A stretch of DNA of 64,000 nt from Nocardia bhagyanarayanae (GCF_006716565.1 NZ_VFPG01000001.1:1736001-1800000); one strand, 5' to 3'; numbered from the stretch's first letter, positions 39,181 to 48,590 are shown. Made by a program: numbers and translations. Notes: generated from the letters alone by a model not told the origin.

Positions 39181-39972
39181 TTACGTGCGATTCCTATCCA
39201 GCTGATCGAGCAGCAGCCGCGCGCATCCCTCCGGGTCGTCGAAGTACGGCGAGTGCCCGCTGCCGCGCAGCGTGACGTGCCTTGCGTTGGGCAGTTCGGC
39301 GCGAGCCCTGCGGTGCTGGGTGGCGTAGGTGAGCAGGATGTCGCGGTTTCCCCAGGCGATGGTGACGGGAATGTCTGCGAGCGCGCCTATTTCGGGCAGG
39401 CGGACATCTTTGAAGGAGTCCAGAGCTTCGGCGAATCCGGTCGACTCGATCGCGCCCTCGGCGGTGCCGATCGCGACCTGCGCGTCCACCGCCCACGGCT
39501 TGCCGAAGATCAGGGACAGGAAGACGGTGCGACCAGCTGCCGTGCCGAGAATCGTCGGGAGTAGCGGACGCAAAGTGCGCGCGAGGACGACCGACTTGCC
39601 CAGCGACTGCTGGCACCACACCCGGCCCGCGGTATCCCAGAATCCGGCCGGTGAGTACGCGGTGACCGAGCGAGCCAGGCCGCGCGCGCCGAGTTTCAGT
39701 GCGATCAGTCCGCCCATCGAGTTGCCGCCGAGGTGCGGGCGCTCGATGCCCTGCGCGGCGAGCCAATCGGCCAGCGCGTCGGTGAGTTCGTCGACGGTTG
39801 TGTGCGGCAACGGGTCGGAGCGCCCGAAGCCGGGCAGATCGACGGCGATCACGTCGAAGGACGCGGCGAGGGTGTCGATGATCGGCTCCCAGATCTGCCA
39901 GCGGCTGCCGACGCCGTGCACCAGGACCAGCGGTTCACCCGTGCCGACCCGGTGATGGTTCCACGTAGTCAT
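39181..39972 (-). CDS. Alpha/beta-fold hydrolase
   Basis: A 263-residue hydrolase. Motifs: HGxG-type LVLVHGVGSRWQIWEP, DLPGFGRSDPLP, nucleophile GNSMGGLIALKLG (G-x-S-x-G with Ser about residue 96), acid in IAWGNRDILLTY and His in RGSGHSPYFDDPEGCARLL. It is a typical serine esterase/peroxidase-like family member with unknown substrate. Its start region has the palindrome TGTTGGCG-GTG-CGCCAACA at 39991, probably an operator. It is divergent from the toxin-antitoxin genes. Confidence 0.75.
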   Translation of the reverse strand: MTTWNHHRVGTGEPLVLVHGVGSRWQIWEPIIDTLAASFDVIAVDLPGFGRSDPLPHTTVDELTDALADWLAAQGIERPHLGGNSMGGLIALKLGARGLARSVTAYSPAGFWDTAGRVWCQQSLGKSVVLARTLRPLLPTILGTAAGRTVFLSLIFGKPWAVDAQVAIGTAEGAIESTGFAEALDSFKDVRLPEIGALADIPVTIAWGNRDILLTYATQHRRARAELPNARHVTLRGSGHSPYFDDPEGCARLLLDQLDRNRT

Positions 39973-39990
39973 GCTCGTCCTCGGTTCTTC

Positions 39991-40009
39991 TGTTGGCGGT
40001 GCGCCAACA
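39991..40009. promoter_or_regulatory. Palindrome upstream of the hydrolase
   Basis: TGTTGGCG-GTG-CGCCAACA, an 8-bp-arm perfect inverted repeat with a 3-base centre, 18 bases upstream of the hydrolase start. It suggests a TetR- or MarR-like regulator encoded elsewhere. Confidence 0.55.
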
Positions 40010-40068
40010 GTATCAGGGCATCCGTGTTCCCGCTGGCAGAGTGGTCGTTCGGGGGTAGGATAAAAGGT

Positions 40069-40293
40069 ATGGCAACGCGTAAGGTCACTCTATCGCTGGA
40101 CGAGGCGGCCTGGTCGTTCGCGGAACAGGCGGCGGCCAGGGCGGGCATGTCGCCGTCGGCGTGGATCTCCAAAGCCGCGCGGCGGGAAGCGGTGCGCACG
40201 GGTGTCGGTCCGGTGACCGATGTGGCGGCGGAAGCCGCGGCCGACGAGGCGGAGCTGGCCGCCGCCGAGGAGGCGATGCGTGCGCAGGGGTGA
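40069..40293 (+). CDS. Antitoxin of a MazF-like module
   Basis: A 74-residue protein with an N-terminal ribbon-helix-helix-like start (MATRKVTLSLDEAAWSFAEQAAARAGMSPSAWISKAARREAV) and an acidic C-terminal tail (ADEAELAAAEEAMRAQG) of the sort that wraps a toxin. A -10-like TAGGAT and AAAAGG lie just before the ATG. It overlaps the toxin gene by 14 bases, the classic antitoxin-first arrangement with translational coupling. It would also autoregulate its own promoter. Confidence 0.75.
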   Translation: MATRKVTLSLDEAAWSFAEQAAARAGMSPSAWISKAARREAVRTGVGPVTDVAAEAAADEAELAAAEEAMRAQG

Positions 40294-40576
40294 ACTGTGG
40301 AGCTATCACCCGCACGGTTCGCCTCGGCGCCGTACCGTCGTGCTCATCAGCAGCGACGGCATCAACGAATCACCCCGGCAGTGGCTGATCGCCGCCGAAC
40401 TGCTCGACCAGGATCCGCAGGACATCCTCGCGGTCCAGGTGCCTGGACGCGGCTGGGTGCACGCGGGCAACATCGGCCGCATCTATCGCGGCTGGCTCGC
40501 CGACCGCATCGATGACATGGACGCCGAGGTGCTGGAACGGATCGACACCGCGTTGCGCGCCGCGATGGACTTGTGA
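40280..40576 (+). CDS. MazF/PemK-like toxin (endoribonuclease)
   Basis: A 98-residue protein starting at GTG 40280, with AGGAGG upstream inside the antitoxin gene. RRGELWSYHPHGSPRRRTVVLISSDGIN matches the MazF opening (R-G-E-(I/L)-W ... VVL-(I/V)-S), and ILAVQVPGRGWVHAGNIGRIYRGWL covers the second half of the fold. MazF toxins cleave mRNA at short sequences. The protein is short for MazF (usually about 110 residues). In this module it probably acts as a stability or stress element. Confidence 0.7.
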   Translation: MRRGELWSYHPHGSPRRRTVVLISSDGINESPRQWLIAAELLDQDPQDILAVQVPGRGWVHAGNIGRIYRGWLADRIDDMDAEVLERIDTALRAAMDL

Positions 40577-40715
40577 CGGGGGCGGGTGTGTCTGCGGATG
40601 GTGTGGTTCTCCGCATGAGTACCTAGCAACGGGAAGGCACGGTCTGCTCGTGTGCCGTTGACGGACATGAGCACCTACCTACCCGCGAACGAGCGGGGCA
40701 GGTATATCTGATCGG

Positions 40716-41096
40716 GTGAGGAAATCGGTGATTGCGGCGGTGTGTGTGGTGTTGCCGCTGCTCGCGGGCTGCGGGGACGAGACGAGCACGGCGCCGGATT
40801 CATCGACCGCCGGCGCCGCGCCGACCACCGTGGCGTCGACAGGCACGCTGCCCGCGGGGGACCTGAGCCAATCCGATATCGCCACGGCGCTGTCGGGAAA
40901 GGGATTGCCGCCGAAGCAATCCGAGTGCGTCGCGCGAATCTACGTGGAGGAGAAGATCTCTCAGGACGGGCTGCGCAGGATTCTCACCGCGGACCTGAGC
41001 GGTCCCGTCGATCCGGTGCTGCTCGGGCTCAGCGCCGAAGACCAGACGCGGGTCGGCACCGCGACCCAACGGATGGTGCAGGAGTGCATTTTCTGA
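40716..41096 (+). CDS. Putative lipoprotein
   Basis: A 126-residue lipoprotein with GTG start: signal peptide MRKSVIAAVCVVLPLLAGC with lipobox LAGC (Cys about residue 19), a Ser/Thr/Ala-rich spacer, then a helical domain SQSDIATALSGKGLPPKQSECVARIYVEEKISQDGLRRILTADL with one or two further cysteines. I do not recognise the family; it is anchored on the outside of the membrane. It is separate from the toxin-antitoxin genes. Confidence 0.7.
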   Translation: MRKSVIAAVCVVLPLLAGCGDETSTAPDSSTAGAAPTTVASTGTLPAGDLSQSDIATALSGKGLPPKQSECVARIYVEEKISQDGLRRILTADLSGPVDPVLLGLSAEDQTRVGTATQRMVQECIF

Positions 41097-41143
41097 CGAC
41101 GGCGATCCTTCGGGCAGCCCGGCATTCCCTTCCGAGAGCGTGA

Positions 41144-41244
41144 CAGCCGCCATTTCTCTATCGACCGTAGTCGAATGGATTCGACGGGAGAGAAATGGTG
41201 GCTCCGCGTCGCCCTGGAGCCGCCATTTCTCTCCCGTCGATAGC
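41144..41244. repeat. Dispersed palindromic repeat, copy B
   Basis: Two overlapping hairpins: TCGACGGGAGAGAAATGG + TGGCTCC pairs with GGAGCCGCCATTTCTCTCCC + GTCGA almost perfectly (about 24 bp), and CATTTCTCTATCGACCGTAG at the left repeats the phrase of copies A and C. Intergenic between convergent genes. Confidence 0.65.
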
Positions 41245-41259
41245 CGTGGGAAGGTGGGG

Positions 41260-41562
41260 TCAGAGGGCTATCGTCAGATCGATTTCGGCGTGTGAGCCTT
41301 CGACGAGGTTTTCCGCGATCCGGACCGGCTTCTTCACCGGCAGCACGTACGTCCCTCGCTTCTTGTCCGGGAACAACGAGGTAGACCACGTGCTCGCGCC
41401 GATCCTGACGTGCACGCGGACCGCCCCGAACCCACCGGACCGGTGCCCGTAGCGCTCCTCGATGTCGTCGGCGATCTCCTCGGGGAGCGACACGAAATGC
41501 CAGGAGCCCTCGCCGGAGTGCTCCCACACCCGCGCCGTGAACGAATACTTCGAACCAGCCAC
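41260..41562 (-). CDS. DUF1905-family protein
   Basis: A 100-residue beta-barrel-like protein starting at GTG 41562. It reads MAGSKYSFTARVWEHSGEGSWHFVSLPEEIADDIEERYGHRSGGFGAVRVHVRIGASTWSTSLFPDKKRGTYVLPVKKPVRIAENLVEGSHAEIDLTI, matching the DUF1905 family (W-x-F-V-x-LP, then FP-x-K...Y-LP-V-K). The biochemical role is unknown. It is a single-gene unit. Confidence 0.8.
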   Translation of the reverse strand: MAGSKYSFTARVWEHSGEGSWHFVSLPEEIADDIEERYGHRSGGFGAVRVHVRIGASTWSTSLFPDKKRGTYVLPVKKPVRIAENLVEGSHAEIDLTIAL

Positions 41563-41699
41563 GTGGCGACTGTAACGGCGCGGTCCGACAGGGTGCGCGG
41601 AACGCTGTACCGCCACCTCGATGGGTTCGCCTGATCCGCATTTCGATCGCGGTGCGCGCAACCCGTGAGCGCGCCGCCGATCGGGTTCATCGTGGGGTG

Positions 41700-42911
41700 A
41701 TGACATCCACCGAGGCGACACGTACCGCGGACTCCGATCTGGATGAGATCTTCCTGCCGATCTTCGACCGGATCGCCCAGGGCGCGGTGGAGCGCGAAAC
41801 CGACCGCACACTGGCCTACGAGGAGATCGGCTGGCTGCGCGCCGCCAGGTTCGGCGCGCTGCGGGCGCCGGTCGAATTCGGCGGCTACGGCGCGAGCGTG
41901 CGGCAGCTGTTCCGGTTGCTGATCGAGCTCGCCGCCGCCGAATCTAACCTGCCGCAGGCGCTGCGCGTGCACTTCTCCTTCGTCGAGGACCAGCTGCTCG
42001 CGGAGCCGGGGCCCGCGCGGGAACGCTGGCTGCGCGCGGTGAGCGAGGGCGCGCTGGTCGGCAACGCCATCACCGAACCTGGTGTCGGCGCGGTCGACCG
42101 GTATCACACCAAGCTGACCCGCAGCGGCGACCACTGGCTGCTCAACGGCACCAAGTACTACAGCACCGGTTCCCTGTACGCCGACCACATCCTGGCCGCG
42201 GCGGACCGCGACGGCGAGCGAGTCGGCGTGCTGGTCGACGCGAACGCGGAGGGTGTGCGTCAGCACGACGACTGGGACGGCTTCGGCCAGCGCCTCACCG
42301 CAAGCGGCACCACCGAGTTCAGCGACGTGGCAGTCACCGAGGATCGGATCCTCGGCCCGGGGTACGGCGCGCCCGGCCCGACCTACGCCACCTCCTACCT
42401 GCAGTTGGTGCAGCTGTCGGTGTTGGCGGGCATCGCGCGGCGCGCGGAGCGCGACGCTCGCGAGTGGGTGGCCCGGCGCACCCGCGGCTACACCCATTCC
42501 GCGGCCGATCTGCCGCGCCACGATCCGCTGGTGCAGCAGGTGATCGGCAAGCTGTCGGCCGCCGCGTTCACCGCCGAGGCCGCCGTGCTTGCCGTCGCCG
42601 ATCTACTGGACGAGGTGTTGGCGCGCGGCGCCAAGGACGAAAGCGATTTGGTGGCAGTGGAACTCGCCGCCGCGCAGGCGCAGCTCGGCGTCATCGATAC
42701 GGTGCTGCCCGCGACCACCCTGCTGTTCGAGGTCGGCGGCGCGTCCATCGTTTCCGAAGGGCTGCGGCTGGACCGGCACTGGCGCAACGCGCGCACCATC
42801 TCGGTGCACAATCCGGCGATCCAGAAGGCCCGCGCCATCGGGGATCATCTGCTCAACGGCGCCGACCTGCCGTTCGCGTGGAGCGCGGGCGAACGGGGCG
42901 CCACCCGATGA
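41700..42911 (+). CDS. DszC/SfnB-type acyl-CoA dehydrogenase-like monooxygenase
   Basis: A 403-residue flavoprotein of the acyl-CoA dehydrogenase fold, closest in style to the flavin-dependent monooxygenases of organosulfur metabolism (DszC/SfnB/SfnC group): EFGGYGASVRQLFRLLIELAAAESNLPQALRVHF, TKYYSTGSLYADHILAAADRDGERV, DWDGFGQRLTASGTTEFSDVAV, FEVGGASIVSEGLRLDRHWRNARTISVHNPAIQKARAIGDHLLNG (C-terminal HWRNART). These enzymes use reduced flavin rather than CoA esters. It overlaps the DszA-like gene that follows (ATGA), so the two form an operon, and flavin reductases at 51867/52480 could serve both. Confidence 0.75.
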   Translation: MTSTEATRTADSDLDEIFLPIFDRIAQGAVERETDRTLAYEEIGWLRAARFGALRAPVEFGGYGASVRQLFRLLIELAAAESNLPQALRVHFSFVEDQLLAEPGPARERWLRAVSEGALVGNAITEPGVGAVDRYHTKLTRSGDHWLLNGTKYYSTGSLYADHILAAADRDGERVGVLVDANAEGVRQHDDWDGFGQRLTASGTTEFSDVAVTEDRILGPGYGAPGPTYATSYLQLVQLSVLAGIARRAERDAREWVARRTRGYTHSAADLPRHDPLVQQVIGKLSAAAFTAEAAVLAVADLLDEVLARGAKDESDLVAVELAAAQAQLGVIDTVLPATTLLFEVGGASIVSEGLRLDRHWRNARTISVHNPAIQKARAIGDHLLNGADLPFAWSAGERGATR

Positions 42912-44338
42912 CCCGCCGAATCCGGTTCAACGCCTTCGACATGAACTGCGTCGCACACCAGTCGCCCGGACTGTGGCGTCATCCGGACGACCAATCGCAC
43001 CGCTACAAGGAACTCAGCTACTGGACCGATCTGGCAATCCTGTTGGAGCGAGGGCGATTCGATGGCATCTTCATCGCGGACGTGCTCGGCACCTACGACG
43101 TATACGGCGGCAACGACATCGCGGCGCTGCGCCAGGGCGCGCAGATACCGGTGGCCGACCCGCTGCTCCTCGTCTCGGCGATGGCGGCGGTGACCGAGCA
43201 CCTCGGCTTTGGCATCACCACCGGCACCGGCTTCGAACACCCGTATCCCTTCGCGCGCAGGCTCTCCACGCTCGACCACCTCACCAACGGGCGGGTCGGA
43301 TGGAACGTCGTCACGGGGTACTTGCCCTCGGCGGCACGCAATTTCGGCGCCGACGACCAACTCGACCACGACACCCGGTACGACCAGGCCGACGAGTACC
43401 TCGAGGTGCTCTACAAGCTGTGGGAGGGGTCCTGGGAGGACGACGCGGTGGTGCGCGACGCGGCGCGGGGCGTCTTCGTCGATCCTGCGAAGGTTCATCA
43501 CATCGGGCACCGCGGGACCCACTACACCGTGCCCGGCGTGCACCTGTCCGAGCCGTCGCCGCAGCGCACTCCGGTCATCTACCAGGCGGGCGCTTCGCCG
43601 CGCGGGGTGCGATTCGCGGCGGAGAACGCGGAAGCGATCTTCGTGGCCGGACCTTCCAAACGTGTGCTCACCCAGACTGTGTCGCGCATCAGGGACGCGC
43701 TGGAAGCCGCAGGACGGGATCGGTACGCCGCGCGAATCTACGCGCTCGCGACCATCGTCACCGACGAGACGGACGAGGCGGCGCGCGCGAAACACGAGGA
43801 ATACCTGAGCTACGCCAGCGTCGAGGGCGGGTTGGTGTTCATGTCCGGCTGGATGGGAATCGACCTGTCCCGCTACGACCTCGACGCACCGATCGGCGCG
43901 GTGCAGAGCAACGCCATCCAATCGGCCGTCGCGGCCTTCCAGGAATTCGACGACGACGGCCGCGAATGGACGGTCCGCGATATCGGCCGCTGGGCGGGCA
44001 TCGGCGGCATCGGCCCGGTGTTCGTGGGTTCCGGTGCGACGGTGGCGGATCGGCTCCAAGAGTGGGTCGCGGAGACGGATGTGGATGGATTCAATCTCGC
44101 CTACGCGATCACGCCGGGAACGTTCGAAGACATTGTGCGGCACGTCGTCCCGGTGTTGACCGAACGCGGTGCGTACGCCGAGGAGTATGTGCCGGGTACT
44201 TTGCGCAATGCGTTGTTCGGCGCGGGAGATCGGCTGCCGGAGGAGCATCGCGGGGCCAGGTATCGGCTCGGCGGGCCGGGGTCGACGGTGTTGTCCGATG
44301 CGGAAGCGCGGCCGGGGGTGGTGGTGTCCGCGCCCTGA
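42908..44338 (+). CDS. NtaA/SnaA/DszA-family LLM monooxygenase
   Basis: A 476-residue luciferase-like FMN-dependent monooxygenase: RRIRFNAFDMNCVAHQSPGLWRHPDDQSHRYKELSYWTDLAILLERGRFDGIFIADVLGTYDVYGG, ARRLSTLDHLTNGRVGWNVVTGYLPSAARNFG, VHLSEPSPQRTPVIYQAGASPRGVRFAAENAEAIFVAGPSK. This is the signature of the DszA/NtaA group that oxidises sulfones, nitrilotriacetate and related substrates with FMNH2. Substrate here unknown; the neighbours suggest organosulfur. Its 3' end runs into the first unit of the 157-bp minisatellite, which supplies roughly the last 14 residues (DAEARPGVVVSAP) and the stop codon. Confidence 0.8.
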   Translation: MTRRIRFNAFDMNCVAHQSPGLWRHPDDQSHRYKELSYWTDLAILLERGRFDGIFIADVLGTYDVYGGNDIAALRQGAQIPVADPLLLVSAMAAVTEHLGFGITTGTGFEHPYPFARRLSTLDHLTNGRVGWNVVTGYLPSAARNFGADDQLDHDTRYDQADEYLEVLYKLWEGSWEDDAVVRDAARGVFVDPAKVHHIGHRGTHYTVPGVHLSEPSPQRTPVIYQAGASPRGVRFAAENAEAIFVAGPSKRVLTQTVSRIRDALEAAGRDRYAARIYALATIVTDETDEAARAKHEEYLSYASVEGGLVFMSGWMGIDLSRYDLDAPIGAVQSNAIQSAVAAFQEFDDDGREWTVRDIGRWAGIGGIGPVFVGSGATVADRLQEWVAETDVDGFNLAYAITPGTFEDIVRHVVPVLTERGAYAEEYVPGTLRNALFGAGDRLPEEHRGARYRLGGPGSTVLSDAEARPGVVVSAP

Positions 44339-46270
44339 GCGGGTGCGGGGCGCCGTGGTGCTGGCATGCGTAGTCGGGCGTGGTGCGCGGTGGTGTTTGC
44401 GTGGTGATCGGGCATGGGCGAGGCGATTTCGGGGCTTTGCGCCCGGTTCGTGCCCGATGCGGAATCGCGGGCGGGTGGTGGTGCCCGCGTCGTGAGCGGG
44501 TGCGGGGCCGCGGTGGTGCTGGCATGCGTAGTCGGGCGTGGTACGCGGCGGTGTGCGTGGTGACCGGGCATGGGGTTGCGGCGGTTTCGGGCGTCGCGGC
44601 CCGGGTCGTGCTCGATGCGGAATCGCGGGCGGGGTGATGGTGCTCGCGCCGTGCGCGGACGCAGGGCGTGGTGGTATCGGCCGCGTAGTGGCGGTTTGGG
44701 GCATTGCGGCCTGGCTCGTGCTCGGTGCGGAATCGCGGGCGGGGCTGTGGTACTCGTGCCGTGAACGGGTGCGGGGCGCGGTGGTGCTGGCATGCGTAGT
44801 CGGGCGTGGTACGCGGTGGTGTGCGCGGTGACCGGGCATGGGGTTGCGGCGGTTTCGGGCGTTGCGGCTCGGCTCGTGCTCGATGCGAAATCGCAGCCGG
44901 GGTGGTGGTGCTCGCGCCGTGCGCGGACGCAGGGCGTGGTGTCGGCGGCGTAGTCGCGAGGGGTACGGGGCGGTGTTTGCGCGGTGATCGGGCATGGGTT
45001 GGGGCGGTTTCGGGCATTGCGGCCCGGTTCGTGCCCGATGCGGAATCGCGGGCGTGAGTGGTGGAGCCCGCGTCGTGATCGGGTGCGGGGCCGCGGTGGT
45101 GCTGGCACGCATAGTTGGGCGTAGTGCGCGGCGGTGTGTGCGTGGTGATCGGCGTGGGGTTGGGGCGGTTTCGGGGCGTCGCGGCCCGGCACGTGCCTAA
45201 CGCGGAATCGCGTCTAGAGCGGTGGTGCCTGGGCGGTGAACGGGCGCGGGACGCAGTAGTGCTGGCACGCGTAGTGGGGCGTGGTGGGCGGCGGTGTGTG
45301 TGCGGTGACCTGGCAGGGGTCGGGGCGGTTTCGGCCATTGCGGCCTGGCTCGTGCTCGATGCGGAATCACGGGCGGGGATGGTGATGCTCGCGCCGTGCA
45401 CGGACGCAGGGCGTGGTGTCGGCGGTGTAGTCGCGAGGGGTACGGGTCGGTGCTTGCATGGTGATCAGGCCTGGGCTGCGGCGGTTTCGGGGCGTTGCGA
45501 CCGGCTCGTACCCGATGCGGAATCGCGGGCGGGGTGGTGGTGCCCGGGCGTGCGACGCCGTGGTGCTGGCACGCGTAGTCGGGCGTGGTACGCGGCGGTG
45601 TGTGCGCGGTGATCGGCGTGGGGTGGGGGCGGTTTCAAGGCGGCGCGGACCGGCACGTGCCTGACGCGGAAGCGCGGGCGGGGTGGTGGTGCTCGCGCCG
45701 TGCGCCGGCGCGGGGCGTGGTGTCGGCGGCGTAGCCGCGAGGGGGACGGGGCGGTGTCTGCGCGGTGATCGCGCATGGTGGTGCTCGCGCCGTGCGCGGA
45801 CGCAGGGCGTGGTGGTATCGGCCGCGTAGTGGCGGTTTGGGGCATTGCGACCTGGCTCGTGCTCGATGCGGAATCGCGGCCGGGGTGCCGCGTCGTGATC
45901 GGGGTGGGACGCGGTGGTGCTGGCAGCGTCGTCGGGCGTGACCGCGGCGGTGTGTGCGCGGTGGCCGGGCATGGGGCGCGGCGGTGTGTGCGCGGTGACC
46001 GGGCCTGGGGCGCGGCGGTGCGTGCGTGGTCGCTGGGCGTGGGGTTGCGGCGGTTTCGGGGCGTTGCGGACCGGCACGTGCCCGATGCGGAATCGCGGGC
46101 GGGGCTGTGGTGCTCGTGCCGTGAACGGGTGCGGGACGCTGGTGCTGGCACGCGTGGTCGGGCGTGGTACGCGACGGTGTGCGCGTGGTGATCGGCGTGG
46201 GGTGGGGGCGGTTTCAAGGCGGCGCGGACCGGCACGTGCCTGACGCGGAAGCGCGGCCGGGGTTTCGCCC
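44290..46270. repeat. 2-kb minisatellite of about 157-bp units
   Basis: About thirteen degenerate copies of a GC-rich unit. Landmark GATGCGGAATCGCGGGCGGG recurs near 44298, 44456, 44613, 44733, 44882, 45037, 45199, 45358, 45513, 45662, 45864, 46083 and 46241 (mostly 149-162 bases apart). Other landmarks are GCTGGCACGCGTAGTCGGGC and GCGGCGGTTTCGGGCGTTGC. The unit is strongly G-skewed on this strand. Very long minus-strand open frames (up to 755 codons) over this area are Arg/Pro/Thr-rich shadows. I see no gene between 44339 and 46306. Confidence 0.8.
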
Positions 46271-46306
46271 GCCGTGAGGGTGCGGGGCGCAGTGGTTTAT
46301 GACCGG

Positions 46307-46798
46307 CTAGGGCTGGGGCAGCGTCGCCAGGAAGACCTCGGCCAGCGCTTCCAAACCCGTGCGGTCGACGTCGTCGAAGCGGCCGGGCTTCGGGCTGTCC
46401 AGATCCAGTACGCCGACCAAACGACCTCTATGCACCAGTGGCACAACGATTTCCGACCGCGAGTCCGCGTCGCAGGCGATGTGTCCCGGGAACTCGTGCA
46501 CATCGGGAACGATCTGAGTCGCCTTGGTCTCCGCGGCGGTCCCGCACACCCCTCGACCCAGCGCGATGCGCACACACGCGGGTTTCCCTTGGAATGGTCC
46601 GACGACCAATTCCGTGCCGTCGTAGAAATAAAATCCGGCCCAATTCAATTCGGGCAGCGTGTGAAACAGCAGCGCCGAGAGATTGGCCGCATTGGCGACG
46701 CGATCGGTTTCGCCCGCGACCAGTGCCTGGGCCTGCGCGATCAGCTGTCGGTACTGCTCGGATCGGTCGCCGGTGAGGTTTTCGACGGTGAACGACAT
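46307..46798 (-). CDS. msrC: Free methionine-(R)-sulfoxide reductase (GAF domain)
   Basis: A 163-residue cytosolic GAF-domain enzyme that reduces free methionine-R-sulfoxide to methionine. The single domain has NWAGFYFYDGTELVVGPFQGKPACVRIALGRGVCGTAAETKATQIVPDVHEFPGHIACDADSRSEIVVPL, with Cys75, Cys85 and Cys109: the same 10- and 24-residue spacing as the three conserved cysteines of the fRMsr family. Start ATG 46798 is the family start; an upstream frame is a shadow. Sulfur-repair role fits with the neighbouring sulfur enzymes. Confidence 0.88.
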   Translation of the reverse strand: MSFTVENLTGDRSEQYRQLIAQAQALVAGETDRVANAANLSALLFHTLPELNWAGFYFYDGTELVVGPFQGKPACVRIALGRGVCGTAAETKATQIVPDVHEFPGHIACDADSRSEIVVPLVHRGRLVGVLDLDSPKPGRFDDVDRTGLEALAEVFLATLPQP

Positions 46799-46894
46799 AG
46801 GGGAATGGTAGATGCTGCGGAAATCTTGTCTGCCCATTGATTCTCGCTGATCGCAATACTCCAGCCGACCGCGCGGGGGGCGCACGATCCCGAC

Positions 46895-48280
46895 ATGACA
46901 ACGCAGAATTCCGTATCCCGTTCCACTCGTTCGGCCGCGGTGATCGGCGCGGGCCAAGCCGGCGTCACTGCGGCACTCGGTCTGCTCGACGCCGGGTTCG
47001 AGGTGACCCTCTACAGCGATCGCGATCAGCGCGCGCTCCGCGACGACGTCCCGGCGACCGGCACCGCGCTGGAATTCGGTGAGGCGCAACAGGCGGAGGC
47101 CGCGCTCGGCTTGGACAGCTACACCGCGCGGGCGCCGCGGCACACCGGCCTCAGTGTGCGGATCGCCGGACCCGAGCGCGAAGAACTCATCGCCTTCGAC
47201 GGAAACTTCGACGGCTACGTCGGCGTCGCGGTCGACACCCGGTTGAAGGCCGACGAGCGGCTCACCGCCTTCCAGGAGCGCGGCGGACGCTTCGTCGTCG
47301 AGCAGGTCACCGCCGAAACCCTCGACCCGATCGCCGCCGCCAACGACCTCACCCTGGTCGCCACCGGACGCGCCGGTCTCGCCGACCTCTTCCCGATCGA
47401 CCAGCGGCGCACCGTCTACGACGCACCGCAGCGCTCGCTGCTCACTGTGACCGTCACCGGCCTCGGCCACGACACGAGCGTCTTCGCGCACCGCAGCCCG
47501 GCGGGCGGCGGGCACAGCGGGTTCTCCATCTTCGCCGACCAGGGCGAAGGCTGGTGGGGTCCGTACCTGCACAAGGACGTCGGCCCGAGCTGGGCGTTCC
47601 TCGGCTGGGCCCGTCCTGGCAGCGACTGGGAAAAGCGTTTCGCCGCAGCGGATTCCGCGGAGTCCGCGCTGCGCATCGTGCAAGACCTCTACCGCGACTA
47701 CATCGACTGGGACCTGCCCGAGGTACAGGCCGCGCAGGTGATCGCCGAGGACCCGCAATCCTGGCTGAAGGGCGCGGTGCGCCCGTTGGTCCGCGCCGGT
47801 GTCGGCCGCACGGCGGGCGGGCACGTGGTCGCGTCGTTCGGTGACACGTCGGTCGCCTACGACCCGATCGCCGGACAGGGCGCGCAGAGCGGACTGATCC
47901 AGGCGCAGCGCCTGGTCGCGGCGGCCGCGGTGCACGACGGCCCGTTCGACGAGGACTGGCTGAGCGCCCGGTACGCGGAATTCCTCGCCGCCCGCAGCGA
48001 CGCCGCGAGCAAGGTCACCCGTCTCTTCCTCGGCGACCCCGAACTGGCCGAGATCGGCAACCAGTTCTTCGCCGCGGCCGCCGTCGACCCCCGCTTCGCC
48101 TCCGCCCTCGTCGGCCTCCTGCACCGCCCGCAACCGCTACTCGAGATCGACTCGCTCGAAGCGGCCAACGCCTACATCACCCGCGTCACCGGCGAAAACG
48201 CGGCCGACCTCCTCGCCCGCTTCACCCCCGCGGGCCGGTTCACCCGCTCCACCTTCGCCGACACCCTGGCCACCAGCTGA
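46895..48280 (+). CDS. StyA-type FAD monooxygenase
   Basis: A 461-residue class E-like flavoprotein monooxygenase resembling styrene monooxygenase StyA: AAVIGAGQAGVTAALGLLDAGFEVTLYSDRD (FAD fingerprint GxGxxG, residues 18-23), DGYVGVAVDTRLKADERLTAFQERGG, DTSVFAHRSPAGGGHSGFSIFADQGEGWWGPYLHKDVGPSWAFLGWA, FGDTSVAYDPIAGQGAQSGLIQAQRL. Such enzymes use free FADH2 from a separate reductase; the flavin reductases at 51867/52480 are candidates. Substrate may be an alkene, indole or sulfide. Confidence 0.75.
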   Translation: MTTQNSVSRSTRSAAVIGAGQAGVTAALGLLDAGFEVTLYSDRDQRALRDDVPATGTALEFGEAQQAEAALGLDSYTARAPRHTGLSVRIAGPEREELIAFDGNFDGYVGVAVDTRLKADERLTAFQERGGRFVVEQVTAETLDPIAAANDLTLVATGRAGLADLFPIDQRRTVYDAPQRSLLTVTVTGLGHDTSVFAHRSPAGGGHSGFSIFADQGEGWWGPYLHKDVGPSWAFLGWARPGSDWEKRFAAADSAESALRIVQDLYRDYIDWDLPEVQAAQVIAEDPQSWLKGAVRPLVRAGVGRTAGGHVVASFGDTSVAYDPIAGQGAQSGLIQAQRLVAAAAVHDGPFDEDWLSARYAEFLAARSDAASKVTRLFLGDPELAEIGNQFFAAAAVDPRFASALVGLLHRPQPLLEIDSLEAANAYITRVTGENAADLLARFTPAGRFTRSTFADTLATS

Positions 48281-48590
48281 CCCTCGAACCGAGACGTCGC
48301 CACCGTTCCTGGTGGCGGCGTCTCCCCGCAAGGAGCAGCTGATCGCGGCCTGCCGCGGGTGGTCGACGCACTGGTCACCACCGCCGACGGGCTCGGCACC
48401 TCGCTGCTGGCGGTCGCGCGGCGCCGGACCCGGCACTGTGGTCTGTACCGGTTCGGTGCGCGGCAGCACGCCCGCGCAGCCGCTCAGCACCAGCTCGTCG
48501 CGCGACACGAGGAGCACCCGATGCCGGGCGCGGCGGACCAGGCGGTGCAGGCGAGTCCGCGTTGCGATCCCGAGCGGCACCTGCCGCCCG

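Noticed and set aside
42845..45401. Very long minus-strand frames (up to 755 codons) over the 44-46 kb repeats
   Set aside because: They are composed of the repeat units read backwards (Arg/Pro/Thr/His-rich) and run into the antisense of the DszA-like gene. They reflect strand G-skew rather than a gene.
44290..46270. A CRISPR array
   Set aside because: The units are about 157 bp and degenerate throughout, with no alternation of constant short repeats and unique spacers, and no cas genes nearby.
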